From: Ascochyta rabiei
Lineage: Eukaryota > Ascomycota > Dothideomycetes > Pleosporales > Didymellaceae
Assembly: GCF_004011695.2 (NCBI RefSeq)
Contig: NC_082405.1
Span: 1,860,001-1,924,000, forward strand
DNA: 64,000 nucleotides
Direction of reading: 5' to 3'
Of this stretch, positions 11,123 through 20,865 are shown piece after piece. The stretch's first letter is position 1; each line of letters opens with the position of its first letter. A model generated the notes under the pieces. The model was not told the DNA's origin. It saw only the letters and a list, made by a program, of their open reading frames with translations, and searched no databases. The position numbers and the translations under genes are program-made.

Positions 11123-13651
11123 ATGTCGGACCCGAAACGACGCAGAACAGGCGATGAGGACATCAGCGAACTGCGAAGAAACGCGCGCCAAACGTATCTC
11201 GCCCAGCGTGAGGCGCAACAGCTTGCTCTTCTGCGCCGTCAAGTAGCAGAAGAAGCCGAGGAGGAGGAGAGACTCGGGTCAAAGTTATCGATAGAAGAAA
11301 GGAAGGACTTCGCGCGAAATCGGGAAACACTTCGGCTGGCAGAGGCCAGGAACGCCATAGACGAACACCTCGACGGGTACCTGTTACCGGACGCCGACTT
11401 GAGCAGAAATACTGCACTTACGAAACGACACAATGAGCGGGAAAAGGGTTACGACAAGAGCGAGGTCCAGCTGTGGGAAGATGAGCAGCTCAGCAAGATC
11501 AAGAGTCAGGTCAAGAAGGCTGAGCGCGTGTCTGCCGATGATTACGAGTTCGTCTTCTCCAACGACATGGCTATCAACTTCCAGAGCGATGGTATGCCGG
11601 ATCCAGATAAAGCTTTACTTGAGAAACAACTCAAGGAAGCGGAGCAGAAGGTGAAGACGATGGAGGATGTACGAAAGAGCCTGCCTATCTACGCATATCG
11701 AGATGAGCTGTTATCGGCTGCGGAGTCACATCCTGTCCTCATCATCGTGGCCGAAACTGGATCTGGCAAAACGACGCAAGTGCCGCAGTACCTCCACGAG
11801 AGCGGTTTCACAAAGAATGGAAAGATTGGTTGCACCCAGCCGCGCCGCGTCGCCGCTATGTCTGTCGCAAAACGTGTCAGTGAAGAAATGGGCGTCAGAC
11901 TTGGCCGGGAGTGTGGATACTCGGTGCGTTTCGACAGCAAGATCACACCAGAAGTGACCAAGGTCGAATACCTGACGGACGGTCTGATGCTCAAGCAACT
12001 CATGTCAGACCCGTTGTTGTCCGAGTACACGGCAGTTGTTCTGGATGAAGCACACGAACGTTCATTGGCGACGGATTTGTTGATGAGTTTGTTGAAGGAG
12101 CTGGTGGCAGTGCGTCCAGAATTCAGGCTGCTCGTTACTAGTGCTACCTTGAACGCCACCAAATTCTCTGAATACTTTGGCGGCGCACCTTTGTTCAATA
12201 TTCCCGGGCGAACACATCCTATCGAGCGTCTTTATTCGAGTTCACCAGAAGCGAACTACCTCAACGCAGCAGTCACAACTGTCTTCCAGATACATCTCTC
12301 ACAAGGACCTGGAGATATCCTTGTATTCTTCACAGGTTCCGAAGAGATTGAGAGTGCGGGTGAATATATCCTCGAAACGTCACGCAAACTTGGATCAAAA
12401 GCAGGTCCTATCATCGTAGCTCCTGTATACGGTGCCCTGCCAGCCGAAGACCAGCAGAAGATTTTCGCCCCAACACCTCCAGGCCACCGCAAGATCGTTC
12501 TCAGTACCAACATCGCGGAAACAAGTTTGACAATCGATGGCATCCGGTATTGCATAGACTGTGGTCTTGAGAAACAATCGGTGTACGACCACAAGCGCTC
12601 TATGAACACATTGGTAGTTGTGCCATGCTCACGAGCGAGTGCAGAGCAACGTGCTGGTCGTGCTGGACGTACCGGTCCTGGCATGTGCTTCAGACTGTAC
12701 ACCAAGTACGCGTTCTACAACGAGCTCCAGATGGAGACAGAGCCTGAAATCTTGCGATGCGATCTCGATGGGCCGATGCTTACACTGAAGACAATGGGTA
12801 TCAACGACCTTCTTAATTTCGACTTCATCGATCCACCCTCAGCGACAGCAATAGCTGCATCGTTAGAACACCTCTACGCACTGGGCTACATCGACTCCAT
12901 GGGCAAAGTCACCAAACTCGGTCGCCGAGCCAGTGAACTTCCGCTCGACCCGAAACTAGGCAAAGCGCTCCTCGCCGCCGACAAATACGGCTGTGTCGAA
13001 GAAATGGTAACCCTCGTCTCCATGGTCAGCGAAGCCGGAACCCTCTTCTTCGCGCCAAAGGACAAGAAAGTCGCTGCCGACCTCGCCAAGCAGCGATTCT
13101 CCGAAGAATCAGCTGGTGGCGACCTCATCGCGTTCCTCAAGATCTGGAACGAATTTGTCGAAAACGAGTTCAGCCAGGCGTGGGCAAAAGAAAATTTCCT
13201 GGACTACAGAGCTCTGAACCGCGTACGCAACGTGCGCGAGCAACTACAGCGTTTATGCGACAAAGTCGAATTGCCACACTCTAGCTCCGGCATCTCAGAC
13301 CACGTCAAGATTCTTAAGGCGTTTACGTCGGGCTATTTCACAAACGTGGCGCGCCTGAACCGCGATGGACAGAGCTACTCCACGGTGAGCCAGAAGCTGT
13401 CTGTGTTTATACACCCGTCGTCTTGCATGGCGAGGAAACAGACACGTGATCGCTGGATTGTGTTCTATGAGTTGACGAGTACCTCGAAGGAGTGGGTCAG
13501 GTCGGTGGCGCCGATTCAGGCAGAGTGGTTGACGGAGGTTGCGCCGCATTATCACAAAGCGAGCCAGATTGAGGAGTTGACGGACAAGAAACAGAGTAAG
13601 GGCACTGGCAAGGTAGGCGTTGTTCGAAGACCGGACAGCTTACACGTTTGA
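11123..13651 (+). CDS. PRP2: DEAH-box splicing helicase Prp2 (DHX16)
   Basis: RNA-dependent ATPase that activates the spliceosome before the first splicing step (S. pombe Cdc28, human DHX16). Single exon, 842 residues from the ATG at 11123 (MSDPKRRRTGDEDI); the open frame continues 18 codons upstream but without an ATG. The N-terminal 150 residues are charged, with the Prp2-type motif YEFVFSND near residue 150. The helicase core has motif I AETGSGKTTQ (about 207-216), motif II DEAH (about 307), motif III SAT (about 339) and motif VI QRAGRAGR (about 510), followed by the winged-helix, ratchet (HA2) and OB-fold regions ending near HYHKASQIEEL. The YEFVF motif and overall length favour Prp2 over Prp16, Prp22 or Prp43. 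Confidence 0.94.
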   Translation: MSDPKRRRTGDEDISELRRNARQTYLAQREAQQLALLRRQVAEEAEEEERLGSKLSIEERKDFARNRETLRLAEARNAIDEHLDGYLLPDADLSRNTALTKRHNEREKGYDKSEVQLWEDEQLSKIKSQVKKAERVSADDYEFVFSNDMAINFQSDGMPDPDKALLEKQLKEAEQKVKTMEDVRKSLPIYAYRDELLSAAESHPVLIIVAETGSGKTTQVPQYLHESGFTKNGKIGCTQPRRVAAMSVAKRVSEEMGVRLGRECGYSVRFDSKITPEVTKVEYLTDGLMLKQLMSDPLLSEYTAVVLDEAHERSLATDLLMSLLKELVAVRPEFRLLVTSATLNATKFSEYFGGAPLFNIPGRTHPIERLYSSSPEANYLNAAVTTVFQIHLSQGPGDILVFFTGSEEIESAGEYILETSRKLGSKAGPIIVAPVYGALPAEDQQKIFAPTPPGHRKIVLSTNIAETSLTIDGIRYCIDCGLEKQSVYDHKRSMNTLVVVPCSRASAEQRAGRAGRTGPGMCFRLYTKYAFYNELQMETEPEILRCDLDGPMLTLKTMGINDLLNFDFIDPPSATAIAASLEHLYALGYIDSMGKVTKLGRRASELPLDPKLGKALLAADKYGCVEEMVTLVSMVSEAGTLFFAPKDKKVAADLAKQRFSEESAGGDLIAFLKIWNEFVENEFSQAWAKENFLDYRALNRVRNVREQLQRLCDKVELPHSSSGISDHVKILKAFTSGYFTNVARLNRDGQSYSTVSQKLSVFIHPSSCMARKQTRDRWIVFYELTSTSKEWVRSVAPIQAEWLTEVAPHYHKASQIEELTDKKQSKGTGKVGVVRRPDSLHV

Positions 13652-13831
13652 TTTTCAGCATAGCGAAAGGCAGGTACCCGGTGGTGAAGGCGTATAAAGA
13701 GTCCCCCACCGTCACATGGATAAATGGGGGACATGGTCGATTTGATACCCTTATCTGATGTCTATACATGTATTTATGATACACTTCTACGTGCTTCAGT
13801 ACAGTTTCCGCTATCCCACAAATCCCACCCT

Positions 13832-14656
13832 TTATTTGCCAACATTGGTGAACCTCAGGTATGGCTTAACTTCCTTGACGTCTCCAAACTTCTTCCTGGC
13901 GTCCTCTGTGCTCACGCTTGGCGGCACAATAACATCGTCACCAACAGTCCAGTTGATTGGTGTGACAACACCCTTCTTGTCTCCTGTCTGCAAGCTATCA
14001 ATGACCCTCAGAACCTCAGTAGTGTTGCGGCCAGTGCTCGCAGGGTAGTCCATCTTGAGCCTGATCTTCTTGGCAGGGTCGATGATGAAGACGGAGCGGA
14101 TGGTGAAGGCGATGCCCTTCTCCTTGATGTTGTCGAGATCGTCTTGCGCAATCATGTCGTAGAGGAACGCGACTTTACGGTCCGCGTCGGCGATGATGGG
14201 GAACTTTACGGTGGTGTTCTGTGTCTCGTTGATGTCATCGACCCACTGGTCATGGGAGCTGAGATCGTTGGCACTCTGTCTGCTGTCAGTCTAGGCCAAA
14301 GCCGAGAATTTGAAGTCTCATTGACGTACGAGACCCAACATCTGCACACCGCGAGCATCAAATTCATCTTTCAACTTCGCAAAAGCACCAAGCTCGGTTG
14401 TACAGACGGGGGTGAAGTCGGCAGGGTGAGAGAACAGAATCGTCCATTTGCCGTTGAGGAACTCGTGGAACTTGATCTTGCCGTGCGTCGTTTGCGCATC
14501 AAAATCAGGCGCAATTGATCCAATCCTCAAGCGTGGCTGCTCAGCAGGGACTGCAAGACCTCGGCGAAAGGTAGCGGTGGGGCGCTGAGCACGCAGCGCT
14601 GGGCGGACGGAGGAGCGGAGAGCTCGAGAAGCTGCACGGGGAAAGAGTGCAGACAT
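13832..14656 (-). CDS. PRX1: 1-Cys peroxiredoxin, mitochondrial type
   Basis: Thiol peroxidase that reduces H2O2 and peroxynitrite. Exons (minus) are 14656..14330 and 14275..13832; the 54-base intron starts GTACGT and ends GACAG, joining QMLGL to SANDLSSHDQW in phase. 256 residues. The first 35 residues are Arg/Ala/Ser-rich without acids (SALFPRAASRALRSSVRPA), a typical mitochondrial presequence. The peroxidatic Cys sits in HPADFTPVCTTE, and the Prx6-class C-terminal half follows (IIDPAKKIRLKMDYPASTGRN). No resolving Cys is visible in the C-terminal part, as expected for the 1-Cys Prx6/Prx1 group. It is divergent from the next gene. Confidence 0.95.
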
Positions 14657-15143
14657 TATGAGCGATGAAATGGGTCAATGGAATGTATTCTTGATTGCAC
14701 AAATCTTCAAAGTACCCAAGGAACTCTCAACGGCGACTACGATTACTAAAGTGGATTCGATAGCAATGGCGTCATCCCCACATGGAGAGAACGGCCGGGC
14801 CGAAAACGGTGCAGCTGAGTGCCCGGCAGAATCTACAAAACTGCATGTTCGCAAAAGGTCATGCTGCCAAAGTGACAGACAAGCTCAGACTGATAGCTTC
14901 GTTGTAGTTACTGCAGCACGCATGCCACGTGAACGTTGTGCGGTCTTGAACATGCCGTCATTGGGCCGCGCTGACCCAGTTGAGCTTCATTTAGGATGTG
15001 AACCAGGATTGTAACAAGGACAACCGAGATGTGGCTGGCATAAAAGGGTGCCGAAGCTCTGCGCAACGCGCGCGCGCTTCGCACGTTTGCGCTCAACATA
15101 TTATCAACGCTGATATCAATAACAGCACTCACGTCTTGCCAAC
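14657..15143. other. Divergent promoter, PRX1/DLH-SnoaL
   Basis: 487 bases between two divergent starts. No gene or RNA seen. Confidence 0.55.
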
Positions 15144-16295
15144 ATGTCAGTCGCATCGTCTGCGCCTGGAACGGGAGGATTCTTGAAGTTCAATAATGGG
15201 CCACCAAAGATATTCATGACTGATTCGACTCCACATCCACCAGAGAAAGCGCTGCTCTCATGGAAAGAAGAAGGCTACGATGTCACATACATCCAATATG
15301 AACCGTCGACACAGCCCGCCTACATCCGCACCATCAAGACCCTCAACGACAACCTCGAGCTTGGTGAACATTATGCGTTAATAGCCTACGGAGCAGCCGC
15401 CAGCGTGGTCCTCAAGACAGCTATGAAGCCTCTAAACAAATGCTGCGCAATTGTCGCCTTCTACCCGCCGGTCTTGCCTTCTGCCAAAGCAAGTTTTCCG
15501 GAGTCGTCGAACCCGCAGGTTCACGTTGCTGGTAAGAGCCAGACCAGTCCGCACCCAGAGATGTGCCAATGGAAGTTATATCGCTACGACAACTGCGCAA
15601 CTGGCTTCGCCGACCCGTCGTCAACGGCTTACTCGGAAGTCGAGGCGAACCTAGCGTGGAGTAGGGCGTTGGCATGTGTGCGGAAGGGCTTCAAGAAAGA
15701 GGTAGACCTTGAGCCTGTGGTGCAGAGTTTCTGGACAGCCAAGTATGAAGACGATGTCCCGGAGCGAGCGAGCATGGGCGTTGTGAAGAATATGACACAG
15801 AACAGCCCGCACATTACAATACTACCCACTCTGCAGGGCGGCGTCGGGAGGAAGAAGCTTGAAGAGTTTTATAGGGAGTTCTTCGTCCCTAGTTTGGTTG
15901 ATGATTTCAGGATCAGGCTAGTCTCGCGGACCATGGGAGTTGAGCGCATTGTGGATGAGATGGTTGTATCCTTTACGCATTCGGACGAGGTAGATTGGAT
16001 ATTGCCTGGCGTCCAGCCGACCGATAAATTTATCGAGATCCCCATGGTCAGCATCGTTGCCATAAGGGGAGGAAAGCTGGTATCTGAACACATGTACTGG
16101 GACCAGGCCTCTGTGCTGGTTCAGGTAGGGCTACTGGATCCAAAACTGGTGCCCAAGAAGTTCAAGAGCGAAGGCACAAAGCAACTGCCAGTCGCTGGAG
16201 CCGAGGCCGCGAAACAACTTGTGGAGCCGCAACAGGGCAGGTACAACAAGCTGCTCCAAATGCACGGGCTGTTCGATGGCATCAACGGCAATTGA
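15144..16295 (+). CDS. DLH-like plus SnoaL-like protein, non-catalytic
   Basis: Single-exon protein of 383 residues. The N-terminal 180 residues resemble a dienelactone hydrolase/carboxymethylenebutenolidase: GYDVTYIQYEPS, then GFADPSSTAYSEVEANLAWS, which matches the end of that fold. The catalytic residues seem to be gone: the nucleophile elbow position (normally GxCxG or GxSxG) reads AYGAAA, and the His normally just before GFA is Thr. From about residue 200 the protein resembles a SnoaL/NTF2-like fold (FYREFFVPSLVDDFRIRLVSRT, then VDEMVVSFTHSDEVDWILPG). Both family calls are by motif memory. A regulatory, ligand-binding or relic role is possible; substrate unknown. The start is the only nearby ATG. 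Confidence 0.75.
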   Translation: MSVASSAPGTGGFLKFNNGPPKIFMTDSTPHPPEKALLSWKEEGYDVTYIQYEPSTQPAYIRTIKTLNDNLELGEHYALIAYGAAASVVLKTAMKPLNKCCAIVAFYPPVLPSAKASFPESSNPQVHVAGKSQTSPHPEMCQWKLYRYDNCATGFADPSSTAYSEVEANLAWSRALACVRKGFKKEVDLEPVVQSFWTAKYEDDVPERASMGVVKNMTQNSPHITILPTLQGGVGRKKLEEFYREFFVPSLVDDFRIRLVSRTMGVERIVDEMVVSFTHSDEVDWILPGVQPTDKFIEIPMVSIVAIRGGKLVSEHMYWDQASVLVQVGLLDPKLVPKKFKSEGTKQLPVAGAEAAKQLVEPQQGRYNKLLQMHGLFDGINGN

Positions 16296-16347
16296 AAACG
16301 CCTTGCATCAATTTCGCGTAGCGTTTTGGCGTTTGGCGTCCGGCTTC

Positions 16348-17598
16348 TCAGCCGATGAAGCTGCATGTAGGTAGTCTATACTCCTTCAACACCCAGTACT
16401 TCCTCCGTACACCCTCCCATTCGCCCTGCTCGTCGAGATACGGGACTTGTATCGTCTCCCACTCCGTGTCGAAGCCTGCTTCGAAGAGATCCATTTCGAC
16501 AATCTTGCCATACACATCGTAGACTATCTGTCTATCCGCACCCATGCCGTTAAAGAAGCCAAACTTGCCGCCTCCACCATCAGGGCCACCCGAAGGGTCT
16601 AGCAAGCCAATCACGTATTCGGTGAAGAATTCGCGCAGATCCTTGTACTCCTCGGCGAATGTGTCGAAGTAGATGCCATCGAACAATTCGCCCTTCTCAA
16701 CAAGGCCAGGCACAATGTCCTGCCAGCGACCCTCGTGGATGACAACACCAGGCTTTTTGTCCCACGCTTGCTCTTTCATGCGCTTCAAAACATCTGGGTG
16801 CGCCTCGATGATGTGGTGTGCCTTCGGTTGCTTCTCCTGCAGAATGCCGTCTATAATTCCCATGCCATGCCCCACGTTCAACACGCGCAGGCCTGGTGCA
16901 GGCGCAAGGCGCTCAGCAGATCGCTGCATTAGCGTTGTCTCCCATTCCATCATAACGCCGTTGCCCGCGTCGTCTGTTAGCCTGTCTCGATCGAAGGTCA
17001 GGTTCGAAGCTAGGTAATTGGGGTTCTCGGTGGACTCGTCGCCCTGCGCCACTTCCTCGCTAATGTCCATGTCTATGATCTCCACATCTTCAGCTGTTTC
17101 TTGAGCTTCTTCCTCTGCTTCCTCTTCGTCCTCGTCTTCGTCTGAATCGTCACCACCGAGCAGCTGATACTGATCTAAACGGCTCAACAGCAGTTCGGCA
17201 CGCACACCGGCATCAACGCAAAGCTCGTACAGCTCAGTCAAGCCGAGCCTCTGCGCAATACATCCCGGTGTCTCGCCATTCGAATCCAAGTCATTCCATA
17301 TCGCGCCGTTTTCAAAGAGAAGCTTAATCGTCTTGATCGCAGCTTCTATGTCTTGCTTCCTTCCACTCTTCGTATCGCTGCTCTCACCGTTTTCTTGAGC
17401 CGCAGGCGTTTCGTCTTCATCGAATTCGCAAGCAGCAATTGCGGCATGTAGCGGGGTGAAGCCTGTCTCAGCGTCTTGTACGTTGGCAGAAGTGTTGCGC
17501 AAAAGGTTGCGGAGCGCGGGGATATCGTGGTGTGCTGCTGCAAGCAGGATGCTTTGGGTTGAGAGGTCTGTCTCAACTTCGAATGCGGAGTCGTCCAT
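16348..17598 (-). CDS. RMT2: Protein arginine N5-methyltransferase Rmt2
   Basis: Methylates the delta nitrogen of an arginine; the yeast enzyme acts on ribosomal protein L12. Single exon, 416 residues from the ATG at 17598 (MDDSAFEVETDLS); the frame is open 31 codons further upstream but without an ATG. An N-terminal ankyrin-like part (residues about 10-135: LLAAAHHDIPALRNLLR, GFTPLHAAIAACEF) is followed by a very acidic linker (DDSDEDEDEEEAEEE) and the Rossmann methyltransferase domain: VLNVGHGMGIIDGILQE (SAM loop), HIIEAHPDVLKRM, VIHEGRWQDIVPGL and FDGIYFDTFAEEYKDL. The order matches Rmt2. It sits 52 bases after the end of the DLH/SnoaL gene and is divergent from the GFA gene. Confidence 0.94.
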   Translation of the reverse strand: MDDSAFEVETDLSTQSILLAAAHHDIPALRNLLRNTSANVQDAETGFTPLHAAIAACEFDEDETPAAQENGESSDTKSGRKQDIEAAIKTIKLLFENGAIWNDLDSNGETPGCIAQRLGLTELYELCVDAGVRAELLLSRLDQYQLLGGDDSDEDEDEEEAEEEAQETAEDVEIIDMDISEEVAQGDESTENPNYLASNLTFDRDRLTDDAGNGVMMEWETTLMQRSAERLAPAPGLRVLNVGHGMGIIDGILQEKQPKAHHIIEAHPDVLKRMKEQAWDKKPGVVIHEGRWQDIVPGLVEKGELFDGIYFDTFAEEYKDLREFFTEYVIGLLDPSGGPDGGGGKFGFFNGMGADRQIVYDVYGKIVEMDLFEAGFDTEWETIQVPYLDEQGEWEGVRRKYWVLKEYRLPTCSFIG

Positions 17599-18020
17599 GT
17601 TTGCGGATGTCTTCTGTTTGAGCTTCGAGATTCTGCACGCGTATTGAGTGAGGGGCAGCAAAATTTTGGTGGGGCGGAATGCAGGGTCCAAGGAGTTACG
17701 TCAGTGGAGTCCATCCTCACTGCAACACACTACAAGGATGAGGATCCTCTCCTATTGTCTCTATTGTATCTGCTGACGTCCATACTACGTGGTCATGCTT
17801 GAAATTGACATAATTGGCCTTCTGACTACTGAGTCCTCCGGCTCACTACGTGTGCAACTACAACTAAGCTTATGGCTCTGTCCACTGAGCTGGAGCTAGA
17901 CTGAATTCACATGTCAATAGCCGTTACCGGTTGTTTTAAAGCGACATGGCCTTTACTTCATGTCTTCTGTCTCATTCCACATCACATTCCTGATCGAGAA
18001 AGAACCTCTTCGTTGTGACC
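17599..18020. other. Divergent promoter, RMT2/GFA
   Basis: 422 bases with no supported gene or RNA. Confidence 0.55.
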
Positions 18021-18572
18021 ATGATGGCAGAACAGATAAGAACAGGCGCATGTCTCTGCAAGAAGATCACGTTTCGCGTTGAAGGCGAGGAGCTCAATTT
18101 CGCCATATGTCACTGCACGAATTGTCGTAGAAATTGTGGCGCTACCTACACGGCAAATGCTTGGTTCCCTGATAAGGTACTGTTTTTTTCCTCCCTGGAG
18201 GTTTCGACGCTGACTAGGCTCAAGCAATTCGAATGGACGACCGGCGAAGATCTCCTGAAGCAGTACGATGATCGAGACACTGAGACCAGCGAAGTCGTAC
18301 ATCGATGGTTCTGTACAGACTGCGGCTCACCAATGATGACCAAGTCTCCACGCATGCCTGGTATTACGATTGTTCCTAGCGGAGTGTTTGATGGTCAGCA
18401 CAACTGGAAGCCGAGCTACGAGCAGTGGAGGCAAAGCAAAGTCTGTTTCGTTGAGCCTATACGTGCTGTCAAGGATAAGAGCCGTTACGATCAGCATCCG
18501 GATCTGAATGAATTTGAGGATATTTGGGGCAAGAGCGGCGCAAGGCCAGCTCAAGAGTTCATTGATCGTTAA
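18021..18572 (+). CDS. GFA-family (Mss4-like fold) zinc protein
   Basis: Member of the glutathione-dependent formaldehyde-activating enzyme (GFA) family; most fungal members have no known substrate. Zinc ligands are visible as GACLCKK, CHCTNCRR and CTDCGSPM. I place a 48-base intron at 18177-18224 (GTACTG, branch GCTGAC, CAAG acceptor), because removing it joins WFPDK to QFEWTTGEDLLKQYDD, the expected family sequence. The model is 167 residues (exons 18021..18176 and 18225..18572). The intron is a multiple of 3 without stops, so an unspliced form would give a 183-residue protein with a 16-residue insertion. The first ATG is used; the second ATG directly after it is equally possible. Confidence 0.85.
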   Translation: MMAEQIRTGACLCKKITFRVEGEELNFAICHCTNCRRNCGATYTANAWFPDKVLFFSSLEVSTLTRLKQFEWTTGEDLLKQYDDRDTETSEVVHRWFCTDCGSPMMTKSPRMPGITIVPSGVFDGQHNWKPSYEQWRQSKVCFVEPIRAVKDKSRYDQHPDLNEFEDIWGKSGARPAQEFIDR

Positions 18573-18620
18573 ACTATACAGCGGTCTATCCAACTCTACA
18601 TAGAGCTTCCAGTCACCCGC

Positions 18621-19619
18621 CTACAACTTTGCGCTCTTGACAATCAACGCATTCGACTGCGTCAAAGTCTCAATCGCATCCCTCTCCATGGTCTTCGCCA
18701 ATTCCTCACACGTGGGTATATCATGAATCAAACCCGCACACATTCCCAGGCTCCACACACCAGCGTCAACATCACCCGTTTCGTACACACCCTGACCACG
18801 CTTTCCGCTCATCAGATGCGCAACATCCTTGAACTCGACGTCCTTCTTCTCATTCTCAATCTTGTGTACCTCGAGAGAAACCTTGTTCTTGTGCAACCGG
18901 GATGTGTTCCTGAACTTGCGAAGGACCAAGACCGTATCATTCTCTGAGGCCTTGACGATCGCCTCTTTAACGTTGTGGTGAATCGGTGACTCCACTGTGC
19001 ACATCCACCGTGTGCCCATGTTGACTCCGACGGCGCCGAGCACCAGCGCCGCAGCGAGTTGTCGCCCGTTTGCGAAACCGCCGGACGCCAGGTATGGGAT
19101 CTTGAGCTGCTCTTTGCAAAGTGAGAGGAGCATGAGCGATGTGGTATCGTACTCTCCGCCGTGGCCGGCACACTCGATTCCGTCGATTGAGATGCAGTCC
19201 ACCCCGAGCTTCTCTGCTCTCAACGCGTGCTTCAACGTAACGCACTTGTGAAAGACAGTCACGCCGTTATCTTTGAGGTACTTCAGAACAGGTGTTGGGT
19301 CGCCTGCTGTCTCTACAATCTTGATCCCTTCTTCCACCACTACTCGTGCATACGCAGCGTAGTCTGGTGCGTTCATGGATGGGAGCAGGGTGATGTTCAC
19401 ACCAAACTGGACTGCGCTGGGCTTCAACATGGACTTTGTCCTCCGAATTTCCTGGCGGAGCGCTTCAGGCGTCGGTTGGGTGAGCGCTGTGAGGAATCCG
19501 AGTGCGCCTGCATTCGCGACTGCACTGATCATCTCTGCCTTTCCAACCCACATCATGCCTCCTTGCACTAGAGGGACGCGAATCCCAAGCGTCTCGGTGA
19601 GCCATGTCTTGATCGGCAT
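18621..19619 (-). CDS. Nitronate monooxygenase (NPD family)
   Basis: FMN-dependent TIM-barrel enzyme that oxidises propionate-3-nitronate or alkyl nitronates. Single exon, 332 residues from the ATG at 19619 (MPIKTWLTETLGIRVPLVQGG). FMN contacts and family motifs are seen in order: PLVQGGMMWVG, AGALGFLTAL, FGVNITLLPS, the catalytic His region CAGHGGEYDT, and the phosphate loop YLASGGFANGRQLAAAL followed by GAVGVNMGTRWMCT. The family is sometimes annotated as 2-nitropropane dioxygenase. Its stop lies 48 bases from the GFA stop (convergent). Confidence 0.93.
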   Translation of the reverse strand: MPIKTWLTETLGIRVPLVQGGMMWVGKAEMISAVANAGALGFLTALTQPTPEALRQEIRRTKSMLKPSAVQFGVNITLLPSMNAPDYAAYARVVVEEGIKIVETAGDPTPVLKYLKDNGVTVFHKCVTLKHALRAEKLGVDCISIDGIECAGHGGEYDTTSLMLLSLCKEQLKIPYLASGGFANGRQLAAALVLGAVGVNMGTRWMCTVESPIHHNVKEAIVKASENDTVLVLRKFRNTSRLHKNKVSLEVHKIENEKKDVEFKDVAHLMSGKRGQGVYETGDVDAGVWSLGMCAGLIHDIPTCEELAKTMERDAIETLTQSNALIVKSAKL

Positions 19620-19680
19620 ATTGGTGAATGGAGTAGATGGTGGCGAAAGAGAGATTGGGTCGTAGAAAGGCAAGAATAGT

Positions 19681-20097
19681 CTATGAGGGTGCAGGATCGT
19701 GCTGACTGTTATGAAATGAAGGCAGGCCGGATGTACATATGATATATGTCTCCAGGCCAGCGCGAGTCAGTTTGTGGCTCTCTGGGCCGAGGTATCTTTC
19801 CCACAAACGGCCCTTTCGGCGTGACCGCGAGTCCTCCTCTTCCATGGCATCCCGAGACCTCCGACATTTTTTGAGCACCTGGAACGCTCTTCCATACGAG
19901 ACATTTGACACCTGTTCATCCTGCTTTGTGTACTCTGTCTGGTATCTTCGAGTATATGGTTCGTAGAGGCACGTACGAGTGAAGATGAAGTACTGTGGTA
20001 GGCTCCTAAGGAATAGGTAGCCGACTCCGTAAAGATCGTCGCAAGCACCGCACACTGTAAAGAAGCAGCAACCACCACCGGACCGACAACATGGCAT
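19681..20097 (-). CDS. Small Cys-rich hypothetical protein
   Basis: 138-codon open frame from an ATG at 20097. The first 20 residues hold six Cys, including two CC pairs (MPCCRSGGGCCFFTVCGACD), then a short hydrophobic stretch (YLFLRSLPQYFIFTR) and a basic, acidic tail. There is no signal peptide. Cys clusters next to a hydrophobic stretch can be palmitoylated, but that is conjecture. The wobble positions look moderately coding-like. I do not recognise the family, and part of the frame could be untranslated leader of the nitronate monooxygenase, which starts 61 bases downstream. Confidence 0.3.
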   Translation of the reverse strand: MPCCRSGGGCCFFTVCGACDDLYGVGYLFLRSLPQYFIFTRTCLYEPYTRRYQTEYTKQDEQVSNVSYGRAFQVLKKCRRSRDAMEEEDSRSRRKGRLWERYLGPESHKLTRAGLETYIICTSGLPSFHNSQHDPAPS

Positions 20098-20865
20098 AGG
20101 ACAGCGAAAAAGAGGGGTATTAACCAACCGCTGTTATCGCGCTGCTACTTAAAAGAAATTCGCACACCGTCGCGGAACGACCGAACTGTACTTGGGAGCA
20201 AAGAATATGCGTATTATTCATTCACATTAATATGTCCCCGTGAAGAGATGGTCAAAGTCTCTGCTTAGGAAACAAATGAACAGATGGGTTCGCCTCAGAT
20301 GTTCAAAGAAGAAATCGATTCACGAAAGCTTGACACTGACCAAACCTACTCATCATGAGCAGGACAAGTCGGACAAGTCGGCCTGCCGTCGCTCCTGCAA
20401 TGGATGCAGGGGCAGCCGACTGTTAGGCTGCACTTGATTTTGATGAGCACACTCGACATCCTATCATAGACCAGCATCTCAGCCTCCTCTTTCAGCTGCT
20501 GTCCTGCATATTAGTTTCAACACGCGAATAATGACATCCGCGCCATCACTGCCGGAACTGGTCATCTAGAGCGAAATGCAAGCAGACCACGGCGCATGCT
20601 CCTGGCAAGCGATTCGACCACGAAGCTGCGGCTCAGGGCACGGGCGATGATTCGAACATGCAGCCTGCTCTGTGTTACTATACCCGCATTTTGGTTCAGC
20701 TCAGGACGCCATTTGGTCAGGCAATCTCGCAAAAGAGCGGTAGGTTCGGGTATGCACTTCAGCTGTCTTGGTACGTCGGTTGATTCTTCACGTGAAGTAA
20801 CAGACTTCTGTTCTTTTACATATACACCATTAGATTCTCTCCTCATTACTGCAGTCCCACTCAAG
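20098..20865. other. Intergenic
   Basis: No supported gene; short frames only. The end contains the leader of the membrane-protein gene. Confidence 0.5.
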
